Below, one piece after another: positions 8,651 through 17,464 of a DNA stretch of 64,000 nt; position 1 is the first letter of the stretch; every line of letters starts with the position of its first letter. Below the pieces are notes generated by a model. The model searched no databases. It saw only the letters and a list, made by a program, of their open reading frames with translations, and was not told the origin of the DNA. This stretch comes from Sphingomonas morindae (lineage in GTDB: Bacteria; Pseudomonadota; Alphaproteobacteria; Sphingomonadales; Sphingomonadaceae): positions 2,744,001 through 2,808,000 of the forward strand of contig NZ_CP084930.1 in assembly GCF_023822065.1 (NCBI RefSeq). Direction: 5' to 3'. The position numbers and the translations under genes were made by a program.

Positions 8651-9105
8651 GCGGGCTCCTTGGCGAAAGGCGGGGCGGAAAGCTTGGCGACGCGACGCGC
8701 ATGGCGCTCGCCGCCGAATTCGGTGGTGAGAAAGGCGTCCAGACAGGCCTTGGCAAGCTCGATTCCGATCAGCCGCGCGCCCATGGCGAGGATATTCGCG
8801 TCATTATGCGCCCGCGCCAGCGCGGCTGAGAGCGGTTCGGACACCAAGGCGCAGCGCATCGCCGGGTGACGGTTGACGGCGATCGAGATGCCGATGCCGG
8901 AACCGCACAGCGCGATGCCGCGATCGGCGCCGCCCGCCGCCACATGGGCGGCGAGCCGATAGCCATAGTCCGGATAATCGACCGACTCGCCGGGTGCCGG
9001 GCCGAGATCCTCCACTGCATGGCCGCGTTCGCGGGCATGATCGAGCAGGGCGGCGCGCAGCGCGGTGGCGGCGTGATCGGATGCGAAAGCGAGACGGAGC
9101 GCCAT
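8647..9105 (-). CDS. rpiB: Ribose-5-phosphate isomerase B
   Basis: Interconverts ribose 5-phosphate and ribulose 5-phosphate. The 152-residue protein has the LacA/RpiB signature: ASDHAA near the N-terminus, DLGP, DYPDYG, the [17 protein letters not shown] active-site loop, and [15 protein letters not shown]. The ORF is open 36 codons further upstream, but the family starts at [12 protein letters not shown] (9105). First gene of rpiB-glyA-nrdR-trmJ; it is divergent from the phospholipase gene with 128 bases between starts. Confidence 0.94.
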   Translation of the reverse strand: MALRLAFASDHAATALRAALLDHARERGHAVEDLGPAPGESVDYPDYGYRLAAHVAAGGADRGIALCGSGIGISIAVNRHPAMRCALVSEPLSAALARAHNDANILAMGARLIGIELAKACLDAFLTTEFGGERHARRVAKLSAPPFAKEPA

Positions 9106-9233
9106 GGCGCGTCCTCCGGAAAAGCGACGGTGATTCGGATCGGCGCCTCTGTAGGCGAGCAAAGCCTTTGGCGCCACTCCGCTGCGGCACGAAGCGGGCA
9201 GGGGTGCGTTCACGCCGCAAAAGGGGACGAGGT

Positions 9234-10445
9234 TTGCGACAGTCGAGTTATGTTCTGCTGGCGGCGATCTGGGCGGCGCCGGTACTCGCCGAGCCGGCCG
9301 CGGCCGTCGAGGCGCCGGTGATCGCCGGCGTCCACGCCGCCGCCGATGGCACGGCCGAGGCCGAGTTGCTGTTCGTCAACGCCGGCGCCAGCGCCGTGCC
9401 CGCGCCGCCGCCCCGGTTGATGGCGATGCTGCGCGGCCAAGGCGCGGCGCGGCCGGTGGAGCTGCGGCGCGAAGGCGCGGCCCCGGTGGTGGCGCCGGGC
9501 GGCTTCACCCGCGCGCGCTACCGCTTCGCGCTGCCGGCGGGCGTGGCGGGCGAGGCGGTGCTCGCGCTCGGCGACGAGGGCGGCTTCGCCTTCGCCGCGT
9601 CGCAGCCCCCGGCCGCGGCCGCGCCCGGCGCGACGGCGCTGGCGGCGGCGGACACCGCGCCCGCGCCCACCAGCTTCGCCGGCGCGGCGGGGCAGGCGGG
9701 CGATCTTCCCCGGCTGGTGACGCGCGACGGCCGCACGCCCAGCCCCTTCCTCGCCAATCTTCAGACCTACAATCCCATCAATGGCGTGTTCGGGCCGGGC
9801 ACCAGCAGCGACGGCAAGCTGGAGATCAGCTTCCAATATCAGCTGTTCGGCAACGCCGCCGCGCCGAGCGGAGATTGGAAGGAAGGCTTCCGTTTCGCCT
9901 ACACGCAGCGCATGTACTGGGATCTCGGCCACTATTCCGCGCCGTTCCGCGATGTGAACTATCAGCCCGAACTCTTCTACCGGCTCGCCCTGCGCCCGCG
10001 CGCCAACGGGCTGCGCCTCGCCGCGCGCGGCGGGTTGCTGCACGAATCGAACGGCCGGGGCGGCGATGCCTCGCGCGGCTATAATTACGCCTATGTGGAG
10101 GGCTCGGCGGCGCTGCCGGTCGGGCGCTGGACGCTGAGCGTCGCGCCGCGCTGGTTCCACTATATGGGCCGCGACGACAATGCCGACATCGCCGAATATC
10201 GCGGACACCAGGCGCTGGCGGTGGCGATCGAGGAGCCCGATGGCTGGAAGCTGTCCACCTGGAGCCGGATCAGCTTCGCGACCGGGCGAGGCGCGATCGA
10301 CGCCGATCTCAGCCATCCGCTGCTGCGCCTCACGGGCATTCCCATTTACGCCGTGGTGCAGGGCTTTACCGGCTATGGCGAGGATCTTCTCGATTATAAC
10401 AGGCGGCAGACGCGGCTGCGGCTGGGCATAGGGATTGTGCGATGA
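9234..10445 (+). CDS. pldA: Outer-membrane phospholipase A with N-terminal extension
   Basis: OMPLA hydrolyses phospholipids that reach the outer leaflet of the outer membrane; it is a Ca-dependent dimeric 12-strand barrel. The 403-residue product has a signal peptide (LLAAIWAAPVLA) and an Ala/Pro-rich region to about residue 160. The barrel follows, starting SDGKLEISFQYQLF. The active site is complete: His270 and Ser272 in LLHESNG and Asn284 in RGYNYAY, with the E. coli spacing (2 and 12). About 130 residues between signal and barrel are extra to E. coli PldA. TTG 9234 was chosen because AGGGGA lies about 8 bases upstream; GTG 9204 is the alternative. It overlaps the next gene by 4 bases. 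Confidence 0.88.
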   Translation: MRQSSYVLLAAIWAAPVLAEPAAAVEAPVIAGVHAAADGTAEAELLFVNAGASAVPAPPPRLMAMLRGQGAARPVELRREGAAPVVAPGGFTRARYRFALPAGVAGEAVLALGDEGGFAFAASQPPAAAAPGATALAAADTAPAPTSFAGAAGQAGDLPRLVTRDGRTPSPFLANLQTYNPINGVFGPGTSSDGKLEISFQYQLFGNAAAPSGDWKEGFRFAYTQRMYWDLGHYSAPFRDVNYQPELFYRLALRPRANGLRLAARGGLLHESNGRGGDASRGYNYAYVEGSAALPVGRWTLSVAPRWFHYMGRDDNADIAEYRGHQALAVAIEEPDGWKLSTWSRISFATGRGAIDADLSHPLLRLTGIPIYAVVQGFTGYGEDLLDYNRRQTRLRLGIGIVR

Positions 10446-10927
10446 GCGAGCGGCGGCGGATTGAGCAGGCGGGATCGACGCGGGTGCCGCTGGCGGCGGC
10501 GGTGCTGGGCGGGCTGGGGCTGGCGCCGCCGGCGATCGCGCTGCTGGTGCGGCTGCTCGCCGCCGGCTCGGACGATCAGGGGCTGCCGGGCTTCGCGCTG
10601 GTCATGGGGCTCAGCTATATCGCCATCATCCTGAGCTTCCTGGGCGGCCTCTGGTGGGGCCTGGCGGCGCGCGACGGCGGCTCCGGGCGCGGCGGCTGGT
10701 ATGGTCTGGCGGTGGTGCCGAGCCTCTGGGCCTTCGCCGTGCAGGGCCTGTCCGGCTGGGCGCCGCGCGGCGCCGCGCTGATGCTGGCGTTGGGGCTGGT
10801 GGCGAGCCTGCTCGTCGATCGCCGCCTGGTGCGGGACGGACTGGCGCCGCGCTGGTGGCTGCGGCTGCGCGTGCCGCTGTCGTGCGGCCTCGCCGCGCTG
10901 ACGGTGGCGCTCGCCGCGCTGCTGTGA
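10442..10927 (+). CDS. DUF3429 inner-membrane protein
   Basis: A 161-residue protein with four to five hydrophobic helices. The central YIAIILSFLGGLWWGLAARDG matches the signature of the DUF3429 family, whose function is unknown. Its start ATGA (10442-10445) overlaps the phospholipase stop, so the two are translated from one message. That suggests, without proving it, a role at the envelope. Convergent with hemA, three bases apart. Confidence 0.8.
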   Translation: MSERRRIEQAGSTRVPLAAAVLGGLGLAPPAIALLVRLLAAGSDDQGLPGFALVMGLSYIAIILSFLGGLWWGLAARDGGSGRGGWYGLAVVPSLWAFAVQGLSGWAPRGAALMLALGLVASLLVDRRLVRDGLAPRWWLRLRVPLSCGLAALTVALAALL

Positions 10928-10930
10928 GGC

Positions 10931-12166
10931 TCAGGCGGCGAGCCGCAGGTCGAGCCGATCCCAGATTTCCACCAGCGCGCGGGTGAGCTCCTCCATCATC
11001 TCCACGCTGTGGCTGGGGCCGGGGGTGAAGCGGAGGCGCTCGGTGCCGCGCGGCACCGTGGGATAATTGATCGGCTGCACATAGACGCCATATTCGGCGA
11101 GCAGGATGTCGCTGATCGTCTTGGCCTTCACCGGATCGCCGACGCGCAGCGGCACGATATGGGTGGTGGACGGCATGACCGGCAATCCCGCCTCGGCGAA
11201 CAGCCGCTTCAGCATCGTCGCCGCGGCCTGCTGGCCCTCCCGCTCCGCGCTGCTCTGCTTGAGGTGGCGCACGCTGGCCAGCACGCCCGCCACCAGCACC
11301 GGCGACAGCGAGGTGGTGAAGATGAAGCCGGGCGCATAGGAGCGGATCACGTCGATCACGGTCCGGTCGGCCGCGATATAGCCGCCCATCACGCCAAAGG
11401 CCTTGCCCAGCGTGCCCTCGATGATGGTGATCCGCTCGGCGACGCCGTCGCGCTCCGAAATGCCGCCGCCGTGCGCGCCGTACATGCCGACGGCGTGGAC
11501 CTCGTCGAGATAGGTGAGCGCGTTGTAGCGATCGGCGAGATCGCAGATCGCCGCGATCGGCGCCACGTCGCCATCCATCGAATAGACGCTCTCGAAGGCG
11601 ATCAGCTTGGGCGCTTCGGCCGGAACGCTCGCCAGCAGCTCCTCGAGATGGGCGAGATCATTGTGGCGGAAGACATGCTTCTCGCATCCGGAATTGCGGA
11701 TGCCCGCGATCATCGAGGCGTGGTTAAGCTCGTCGGAGAAGATGATGCAGCCCGGCAGCACCTTGGCGAGCGTGGACAGGGTCGCCTCGTTGGAGACATA
11801 GCCCGAGGTGAAGAGCAGCGCGCCCTGCTTGCCGTGGAGATCGGCCAGCTCCGCCTCGAGATCGATATGATAATGGGTGTTGCCGCCGATATTGCGCGTG
11901 CCGCCCGAGCCGGCGCCGACATCGTGCAGCGCCTCTTCCATCGCCGCGATCACCTTGGGATGCTGGCCCATGGCGAGATAATCGTTCGAGCACCAGACGG
12001 TGATCGGCTTCGGGCCGTTATGGCCGTGGAAGCAGCGGGCATTGGGGAACATGCCCTTGTTGCGGAGAATGTCGATAAAGACGCGGTACCGGCCCTCAGC
12101 ATGCAGACGATCAATGGCCTGGCTGAACACGCGCTGATAATCCAAAGCCCTGCCCTCTTGCCGCAT
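10931..12166 (-). CDS. hemA: 5-aminolevulinate synthase
   Basis: Condenses glycine and succinyl-CoA to 5-aminolevulinate (Shemin pathway), which feeds heme; characteristic of alphaproteobacteria. The 411-residue alpha-oxoamine synthase has [47 protein letters not shown] and the PLP lysine in [14 protein letters not shown]. The start is either ATG 12166 or TTG 12145; the latter sits just behind a GAGGGCAGGG stretch and gives the usual DYQRVF opening. No clear heme-regulatory Cys-Pro motif is seen at the N-terminus. Confidence 0.96.
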   Translation of the reverse strand: MRQEGRALDYQRVFSQAIDRLHAEGRYRVFIDILRNKGMFPNARCFHGHNGPKPITVWCSNDYLAMGQHPKVIAAMEEALHDVGAGSGGTRNIGGNTHYHIDLEAELADLHGKQGALLFTSGYVSNEATLSTLAKVLPGCIIFSDELNHASMIAGIRNSGCEKHVFRHNDLAHLEELLASVPAEAPKLIAFESVYSMDGDVAPIAAICDLADRYNALTYLDEVHAVGMYGAHGGGISERDGVAERITIIEGTLGKAFGVMGGYIAADRTVIDVIRSYAPGFIFTTSLSPVLVAGVLASVRHLKQSSAEREGQQAAATMLKRLFAEAGLPVMPSTTHIVPLRVGDPVKAKTISDILLAEYGVYVQPINYPTVPRGTERLRFTPGPSHSVEMMEELTRALVEIWDRLDLRLAA

Positions 12167-12253
12167 CGGCGTCGTACCGCCCCAGATAGCGGGTCCGGCG
12201 ATTTTACGCCACCCGCACCTTAGGCGTAATTCCGATCGCCCAGATCGATTTCC

Positions 12254-13048
12254 TCATAGCCGCTCGATCCGCGCCAGGCCGCGCGCGGCAAGCGCCGGGA
12301 CGAGCGGCGCGGTGTCGATCGGCGAGGTGAAGACGGCGACATCGCCGCCCCGCAGCGGCGCGAACGGCTGGTCTTCGGTGAGCGTCGCGATGCGCCGGGC
12401 GATGCCCTCCGCACCATCGACGAAGCCGAGCGGACGCGGCGCGACCGCCGCCAGCGACCGCGCGACGAGGGGGAAATGGGTGCAGGCGAGCACGATCTGA
12501 TCGATCCGATCGCCGCCCGGCTGGCCGAGCAGGCCATCGAGAATGGCGCGATACTCCGCCGGCGCGCCGGCATCGCCGCGCAGCGCCGCCTCGGCCAGTT
12601 CCACCAGCCGCGCCGATCCGTGGCGGAGCACCAGGCAATCGGAGGCGAACGTCTCCACCAGCCGATCGACATAGGGCTGGCGCACCGTCGCCTCGGTGCC
12701 GAGCACGCCGATCGCGCGCGTCACGCTGGCGAGCGCGGCGGGCTTCACCGCCGGCACGGTGCCCACCACCGGCAGGTCCAGCGCGGCGCGGACGGCCGGC
12801 AGGGCGATGGTGGAGGCGGTGTTGCAGGCGATGGCGAGCAGGCGCGGCCGATAGCGTTCCGCCAGCCGACCGAGCAGCGCCGGCACCCGCGCCGCGATCT
12901 CCGCCTCGCTCTTGGTGCCGTAGGGGAATCCTCCCGAATCCGCGACATAGACGATCGGCGCCGCGGCAAGCCGGCGCCGTACCGCGTCCAGCACCGAAAG
13001 GCCGCCGACACCGGAATCGAAGAGCAAAATGGGGCTTTGCGCATCCAT
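12254..13048 (-). CDS. murI: Glutamate racemase
   Basis: Provides D-glutamate for peptidoglycan. The 264-residue protein has FDSGVGGLSVL at 10-20, VADSGGFPYGTK, and the two catalytic cysteines in AIACNTAST and VLACTHFPL. Length is typical. The start at 13048 places the conserved DSGVGG at residue 11. Divergent from plsY with about 120 bases between. Confidence 0.95.
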   Translation of the reverse strand: MDAQSPILLFDSGVGGLSVLDAVRRRLAAAPIVYVADSGGFPYGTKSEAEIAARVPALLGRLAERYRPRLLAIACNTASTIALPAVRAALDLPVVGTVPAVKPAALASVTRAIGVLGTEATVRQPYVDRLVETFASDCLVLRHGSARLVELAEAALRGDAGAPAEYRAILDGLLGQPGGDRIDQIVLACTHFPLVARSLAAVAPRPLGFVDGAEGIARRIATLTEDQPFAPLRGGDVAVFTSPIDTAPLVPALAARGLARIERL

Positions 13049-13169
13049 GGCGATGCGCGATAGGCCGGCTGGCCGGGCGAGGCAATCGGCCCGAGGTGCC
13101 CGGCGGCCCGCGCGGATGTTGCGCTTGGCCGAGCGCAGTCTATCATGGAGGCGTGATGCGGGGGCGCAA

Positions 13170-13787
13170 ATGGTAACGGCATCGACCGGAATGGCGCTCC
13201 TCGGCGCCGTCCTGATCGGCTATCTGCTCGGCTCGATTCCGTTCGGGCTGATCGTCACGCGGCTGGGCGGCGCCGCCGATCCGCGCACCATCGGCTCGGG
13301 CAATATCGGCGCCACCAACGTGCTGCGCACCGGCCGCAAGGGGCTGGCGCTGGTGACGCTGCTGCTCGACGCGCTGAAGGGCGTGGCGGCGGTGATCCTG
13401 TTCGGCGCGCTTTTCCCCGAGCCGCAGCCGCCCTCGCTGCCCGCCGTGGTGGCGGGCGCCGCCGCCTTTATCGGCCATGTCTATCCGGTCTGGCTCCGCT
13501 TCAAGGGCGGCAAGGGCGTGGCCACGCTGCTCGGCATCGCGCTGGCGCTGTACTGGCCCTGCGGGCTCGCCTTCGCGCTGGTCTGGCTGCTGGCCTTCGC
13601 CACGACGCGCCACAGTTCGGTGGGCGGGATGACGGCGGCGGTGGCGGTGCCCGTCACGGCGGCGGTGCTCAACCGGCCAGACCTGACGCTCGCCTTTCTC
13701 TGCCTCGCGCTGATCGTCTTGTGGAAGCACCGCGCCAATGTGGAGCGGCTGCTGGACGGCACCGAACCGCGCTTCGGTGGCCGGTGA
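13170..13787 (+). CDS. plsY: Acyl-phosphate:glycerol-3-phosphate acyltransferase
   Basis: Integral inner-membrane enzyme that makes lysophosphatidate from acyl-phosphate and glycerol 3-phosphate. The 205-residue protein has the three PlsY loops: GSIPFGLI followed by GSGNIGATNVLRT, HVYPVWLRFKGGKGVAT, and the late TRHSSVGG segment. Five helices are visible. Start ATG 13170 gives a short N-terminus before helix 1. First of plsY-dprA-queG, with 7 bases to dprA. Confidence 0.95.
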   Translation: MVTASTGMALLGAVLIGYLLGSIPFGLIVTRLGGAADPRTIGSGNIGATNVLRTGRKGLALVTLLLDALKGVAAVILFGALFPEPQPPSLPAVVAGAAAFIGHVYPVWLRFKGGKGVATLLGIALALYWPCGLAFALVWLLAFATTRHSSVGGMTAAVAVPVTAAVLNRPDLTLAFLCLALIVLWKHRANVERLLDGTEPRFGGR

Positions 13788-13794
13788 CGCGGGC

Positions 13795-14880
13795 ATGGCA
13801 AGCGCGCGCGACGATCGCATCGCCCGGCTGCGGCTGATCCGCACCGCCCAGGTCGGGCCCGTCACCTATCGCCAGCTGCTCGCGCGCTACGGCACCGCCG
13901 AGGCCGCGCTCGCCGCCATCCCCGATCTCGCGCGGCGCGGCGGCGGGCGGCCGCCGGCGATCCCGTCGCGCGCGCAGATCGAACGCGAGGTGGCGCAGGT
14001 CGAGGCGCTGGGCGCGCGCTACCTCTTTCTCGGCCTCGCCGGCTATCCCCGCCTGCTCGCCGCCATCCCGACCGCGCCGCCCTGCCTGATCGTGCGCGGC
14101 GATCCCCGCCTGACGGACCGGCCGGTGGTGGCGCTGGTGGGCGCGCGCAACGCCTCGGCCGCCGCCTGTCGCCTCGCGCGCGGGCTCGCCGCCGATCTGG
14201 GCGCGCGAGGCATCGCGGTCGCCTCGGGGCTGGCGCGCGGGATCGATACCGCCGCGCATCTCGGCGCGCTGGATCATGGCACGATCGCGGTGATCGCCGG
14301 CGGCCCCGACAATAGCTACCCGCCCGAAAATGCGGGGCTGCAGGAAGAGATCGCGACGCGCGGGCTGCTGATTTCCGAGCAGCCCCCCGGCACCGAGCCG
14401 CGCGCGCGCCATTTTCCCTATCGCAACCGGATCATCGCCGGGCTCGCGCACGCCGTGCTGGTGGTGGAGGCGGCGCCGAAATCGGGATCGCTCATCACCG
14501 CGCGCCACGCCGCCGATTATGGGCGGGAGGTGCTGGCGATCCCCGGCTCGCCGCTCGATCCGCGCGCCCAGGGCTGCAACCTGCTGATCCGCGAGGGAGC
14601 GACTTTGGTGCAATCGGCCGACGACGTGATCGAGGCGCTGCCGCCGATCGATGGCATGGCCGAGCCCGATCACGGTTATGGCGCGCCGCCGCCGCCGGCC
14701 GAGGCCGGCGAGGGCGATCGCCGGCTCGTGCTGGCGCGGCTCGGCCCGGTGCCGGTGCCTGCGGACGAGCTGGTCCGCCAGGCCGGGCTGCCCCCGGCGG
14801 TGGTGCAGACCGTGCTGCTGGAACTCGAACTCGCCGGGCGGCTTGAGCGTCATATCGGTGGCGAGGTGAGCCTGATCTGA
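13795..14880 (+). CDS. dprA: DNA-processing protein DprA
   Basis: Loads RecA on incoming single-stranded DNA during transformation. The 361-residue protein has an N-terminal helical region to about 90, then the Rossmann core with VALVGARNAS, ASGLARGIDTAAHLGAL, VIAGGPDNSYPPEN, SEQPPGTEPRARHFPYRNRIIAGLA and AKSGSLITARHAADYGREV-like motifs. A C-terminal winged-helix (PADELVRQAGLPPAVV) follows. All regions are present, so it should be functional. It overlaps queG by one base (TGATG). Confidence 0.95.
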   Translation: MASARDDRIARLRLIRTAQVGPVTYRQLLARYGTAEAALAAIPDLARRGGGRPPAIPSRAQIEREVAQVEALGARYLFLGLAGYPRLLAAIPTAPPCLIVRGDPRLTDRPVVALVGARNASAAACRLARGLAADLGARGIAVASGLARGIDTAAHLGALDHGTIAVIAGGPDNSYPPENAGLQEEIATRGLLISEQPPGTEPRARHFPYRNRIIAGLAHAVLVVEAAPKSGSLITARHAADYGREVLAIPGSPLDPRAQGCNLLIREGATLVQSADDVIEALPPIDGMAEPDHGYGAPPPPAEAGEGDRRLVLARLGPVPVPADELVRQAGLPPAVVQTVLLELELAGRLERHIGGEVSLI

Positions 14881-15929
14881 TGCCAAGCCTGAGCGAGGCG
14901 CTGAAGGCCGAGGCGGCGCGCCTGGGCTTTGTCCAATGCGGCATCACCCGCGCCGTCGACGATCCCGTGCCGGGCGCCCGGCTCGACCAGTGGCTGGCCG
15001 ATGGCGCGCATGGCGAGATGGGGTGGATGGCGAGCCGCGCCGACGTGCGCCGCGCCCCCGCCGCGCTCTGGCCCGAGGTGCGCTCCGTGGCGATGCTGGG
15101 CATGAGCTACGCGCCGGCCGAGGATCCGCGTCGGCTGGCGGCGGCGACGACGCGCGGCCGCATCTCCGTCTATGCGCAGGGGCGCGATTATCACGATGTC
15201 ATCAAGAAGGCGCTGAAGGCGCTCGGCCGCTGGCTCGGCGCGGAAAGCGGGCTGCCGCTCAAGGTGTTCGTCGATACCGCGCCGGTCATGGAAAAGCCGC
15301 TGGCCGCCGCCGCCGGGCTCGGCTGGCAGGGCAAGCACACCAATCTCGTCAGCCGCACCCATGGCAGCTGGCTGCTGCTCGGCGCGCTGTTCACCGCCGC
15401 GACGCTCGATCCGGATCCCGCCAGCGCGGACCATTGCGGGCGCTGCGACGCCTGCCAGCGTGCCTGCCCGACCGATGCCTTTCCCGCGCCCTACCGCCTC
15501 GATGCGCGGCGCTGCATCTCCTACCTGACGATCGAACATGCCGGCGCCATTCCCGAGGCGCTGCGGCCGGGGATCGGCAACCGCGTCTATGGCTGCGACG
15601 ATTGTTTGGCCGCCTGTCCGTGGAACAAGTTCGCCGACCATGCCCATGCCAATCTGGAGTTCGCCGCCCGCGCCGAGCTGGCGATGCCCGCGCTCGCCGA
15701 TCTGCTGGCGCTGGACGATGCCGGGTTTCGCGCGGTGTTCGCCGGCTCGCCGATCAAGCGCATCGGCCGCGATCGGATGGTGCGCAACGCCGCGATCGCG
15801 GCCGGCAATAGCGGCAATGCCGGGCTGATCCCGGCACTGGCGCGGCTGGGCGGCGATGCCTCGGAGGTGGTGCGCGACGCGGCCGGCTGGGCGCTGGCGC
15901 GGCTTACTTCGCCGCCGCGCGCCGGCTGA
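14880..15929 (+). CDS. queG: Epoxyqueuosine reductase
   Basis: Reduces epoxyqueuosine to queuosine in tRNA; a cobalamin-dependent iron-sulfur enzyme. The 349-residue protein has the N-terminal catalytic region (ALWPEVRSVAMLGMSY) and two ferredoxin-type [4Fe-4S] motifs, CGRCDACQRACPTDAF and CDDCLAACPWNKF. The C-terminal HEAT-like tail (RNAAIAAGNSG....ALARLGGDASEVVRDAAGWAL) is as in QueG. ATG at 14880 shares its A with the dprA TGA. Its last 26 bases overlap the 3' end of the opposing lipoprotein gene. Confidence 0.95.
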   Translation: MPSLSEALKAEAARLGFVQCGITRAVDDPVPGARLDQWLADGAHGEMGWMASRADVRRAPAALWPEVRSVAMLGMSYAPAEDPRRLAAATTRGRISVYAQGRDYHDVIKKALKALGRWLGAESGLPLKVFVDTAPVMEKPLAAAAGLGWQGKHTNLVSRTHGSWLLLGALFTAATLDPDPASADHCGRCDACQRACPTDAFPAPYRLDARRCISYLTIEHAGAIPEALRPGIGNRVYGCDDCLAACPWNKFADHAHANLEFAARAELAMPALADLLALDDAGFRAVFAGSPIKRIGRDRMVRNAAIAAGNSGNAGLIPALARLGGDASEVVRDAAGWALARLTSPPRAG

Positions 15930-16275
15930 GCGCGGCCACGCACGAGGCGCGGTCGATATCGTCGCCGTCGGGCAGACGCGCGTCGACATAGGTCACTACC
16001 GGCTCGGCGCCGGCATGAGGGCTGGCGAGATAGGCATCGAGCACGCAGGCGGGGCCGACGAACTGTAGCTTGCGCGCGCCGCCTTCGTGGAGATCGAGAT
16101 CGGCCTCGCCGAACAGCTCCACCAGCTGGGCGGCGGTGCGGCCGAGCACGCGCTCGAGCCCGGCCTCGTGCTGCCGCGGCGGCCGCGCCGGGGGCGGGGC
16201 GGTGCCGCCCGGCGGCGGCGTGGTGGCGCAGCCGGCGAGAAGCAGCAGCGCGGGAACGACAAGGCGGCGAATCAT
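15904..16275 (-). CDS. Small lipoprotein of unknown function
   Basis: A 123-residue protein beginning MIRRLVVPALLLLAGCATT, a clean signal peptide with an LAGC lipobox, followed by a Pro/Ala-rich linker and a short domain (VLGRTAAQLVELFGEADLDLHEGG...LQFVGPACVLDAYL). The domain resembles the start of SmpA/OmlA-like repeats, but the match is loose. Start 16275 chosen because it begins the signal peptide. It overlaps queG tail to tail by 26 bases. Confidence 0.8.
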   Translation of the reverse strand: MIRRLVVPALLLLAGCATTPPPGGTAPPPARPPRQHEAGLERVLGRTAAQLVELFGEADLDLHEGGARKLQFVGPACVLDAYLASPHAGAEPVVTYVDARLPDGDDIDRASCVAALSRRAAAK

Positions 16276-16363
16276 AGGCATGCCCCTGTGCCACGGCGGC
16301 GGCGCGATTGCACCGGGGGACAAGCCCGGCTAGGCGCGGAGCATTCCGCCACCGGAGAAATTT

Positions 16364-17359
16364 GTGACCGATCCGACGCTCGACATCATCGCCATCGGCA
16401 ACGCGCTTGTCGACGTGCTCTCGCCCGCCGACGACGCCTTTCTCGAGGCCGAGGGCCTCACCAAGGGCGCCATGACGCTGATCGACGCCGATCGCGCCAC
16501 CCAGCTCTACGACCGCATGGGACCGGGACGCGAGATTTCGGGCGGCTCGGCCGGCAACACCGTGGCCGGCGCGGCCATGCTCGGCGCGCGCTGCGCCTTT
16601 GTCGGCCAGGTGGCGGAGGATCAGCTCGGCGAAGTGTTCGTGCACGATCTCAAGGCGCAGGGCATCGCCTTCACGGTGCCGCCGCGCAGCCCCGACATTC
16701 CCACGGGGCGTTGCCTCATCCTGGTGAGCGCCTGCGGCCAGCGCACGATGAACACCTATCTCGGCGCCGCCCAGTTCCTGCCGCCCAGCGCCATCGAGGA
16801 AGCGCAGATCGCTTCGGCCAAGGTGCTGCTGCTCGAGGGCTATCTCTGGGATCCGACCGAGCCGCGCGCGGCGATGAAGCGCGCGGTCGAGATCGCCCAC
16901 CGCCATGGCCGCCAGGTCGCGCTCGGCGTCTCGGCGGTCTTCTGCATCCTCAACCATCTCGAGGATTTCCGCGCCATGATCGCGCGCGGCGACATCGACA
17001 TCCTGTTCGCCAACGAGGAGGAGCTGCTCGCGCTGTCGGGCGCGGCCGATTTCGACGCGGCGGTCGAGGCGCTGGCGCCGCAGCTGCCGCTGCTGGTGGT
17101 GACGCGCGGCGCCGAGGGCGCGATCGCGGTGGCCGATGGCGTGCGCCACAGCGTCGCGGCGGAGCCGGTCGATCGCGTGGTCGATACGACCGGCGCGGGC
17201 GATCTCTTCTCGGCGGGCTATCTGGTGGGCCATGTCCGCGGCCTCGCGCCGGCCGAGTGCCTGCGCATGGGCGCGATCGCCGCCGCCGAGGTGATCTCGC
17301 ATTATGGCGCGCGGCCGGAGCAGGATCTGAAGACGCTGGTCGCCGCCAAGCTCAGCTGA
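16364..17359 (+). CDS. PfkB-family kinase, adenosine-kinase-like
   Basis: The 331-residue ribokinase-fold enzyme probably phosphorylates adenosine or a related nucleoside. It has the N-terminal AIGNALVDVLS, GGSAGNTVAGAAMLGARCAFVGQV, LLLEGYLWD, and the ATP/anion-hole signature DTTGAGDLFSAGYL with catalytic Asp280. GTG 16364 is the start, following ACCGGAGAAATTT with a GGAG about 9 bases upstream. Alphaproteobacterial proteins of this kind are generally annotated as adenosine kinase; the substrate is not proven by sequence. Confidence 0.88.
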   Translation: MTDPTLDIIAIGNALVDVLSPADDAFLEAEGLTKGAMTLIDADRATQLYDRMGPGREISGGSAGNTVAGAAMLGARCAFVGQVAEDQLGEVFVHDLKAQGIAFTVPPRSPDIPTGRCLILVSACGQRTMNTYLGAAQFLPPSAIEEAQIASAKVLLLEGYLWDPTEPRAAMKRAVEIAHRHGRQVALGVSAVFCILNHLEDFRAMIARGDIDILFANEEELLALSGAADFDAAVEALAPQLPLLVVTRGAEGAIAVADGVRHSVAAEPVDRVVDTTGAGDLFSAGYLVGHVRGLAPAECLRMGAIAAAEVISHYGARPEQDLKTLVAAKLS

Positions 17360-17380
17360 GCGGCCGATCCCGCCAAAAGC

Positions 17381-17421
17381 CAGAACGCCCGCGTGGGGAG
17401 CGACCCCGCGCGGGCGTTCTG
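17381..17421. terminator. Long hairpin between convergent genes
   Basis: CAGAACGCCCGCG (17381-17393) pairs perfectly with CGCGGGCGTTCTG (17409-17421). A T.G pair and GGGG/CCCC extend the stem to 18 bp around an AGCGA loop. It lies 21 bases past the kinase stop and 43 bases from the permease stop, and could end both transcripts. No U-tract. Confidence 0.7.
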
Positions 17422-17464
17422 CTATGGGGCGGCGGGGGCGCCGGGCCCTCCGCCGCCGAGCGGC

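Noticed and set aside
7022-8869. Open plus-strand frame of about 600 codons opposite glyA and rpiB
   Set aside because: It is antisense to conserved genes, is rich in Arg/His/Ala without a hydrophobic pattern, and is what GC-rich third positions produce.
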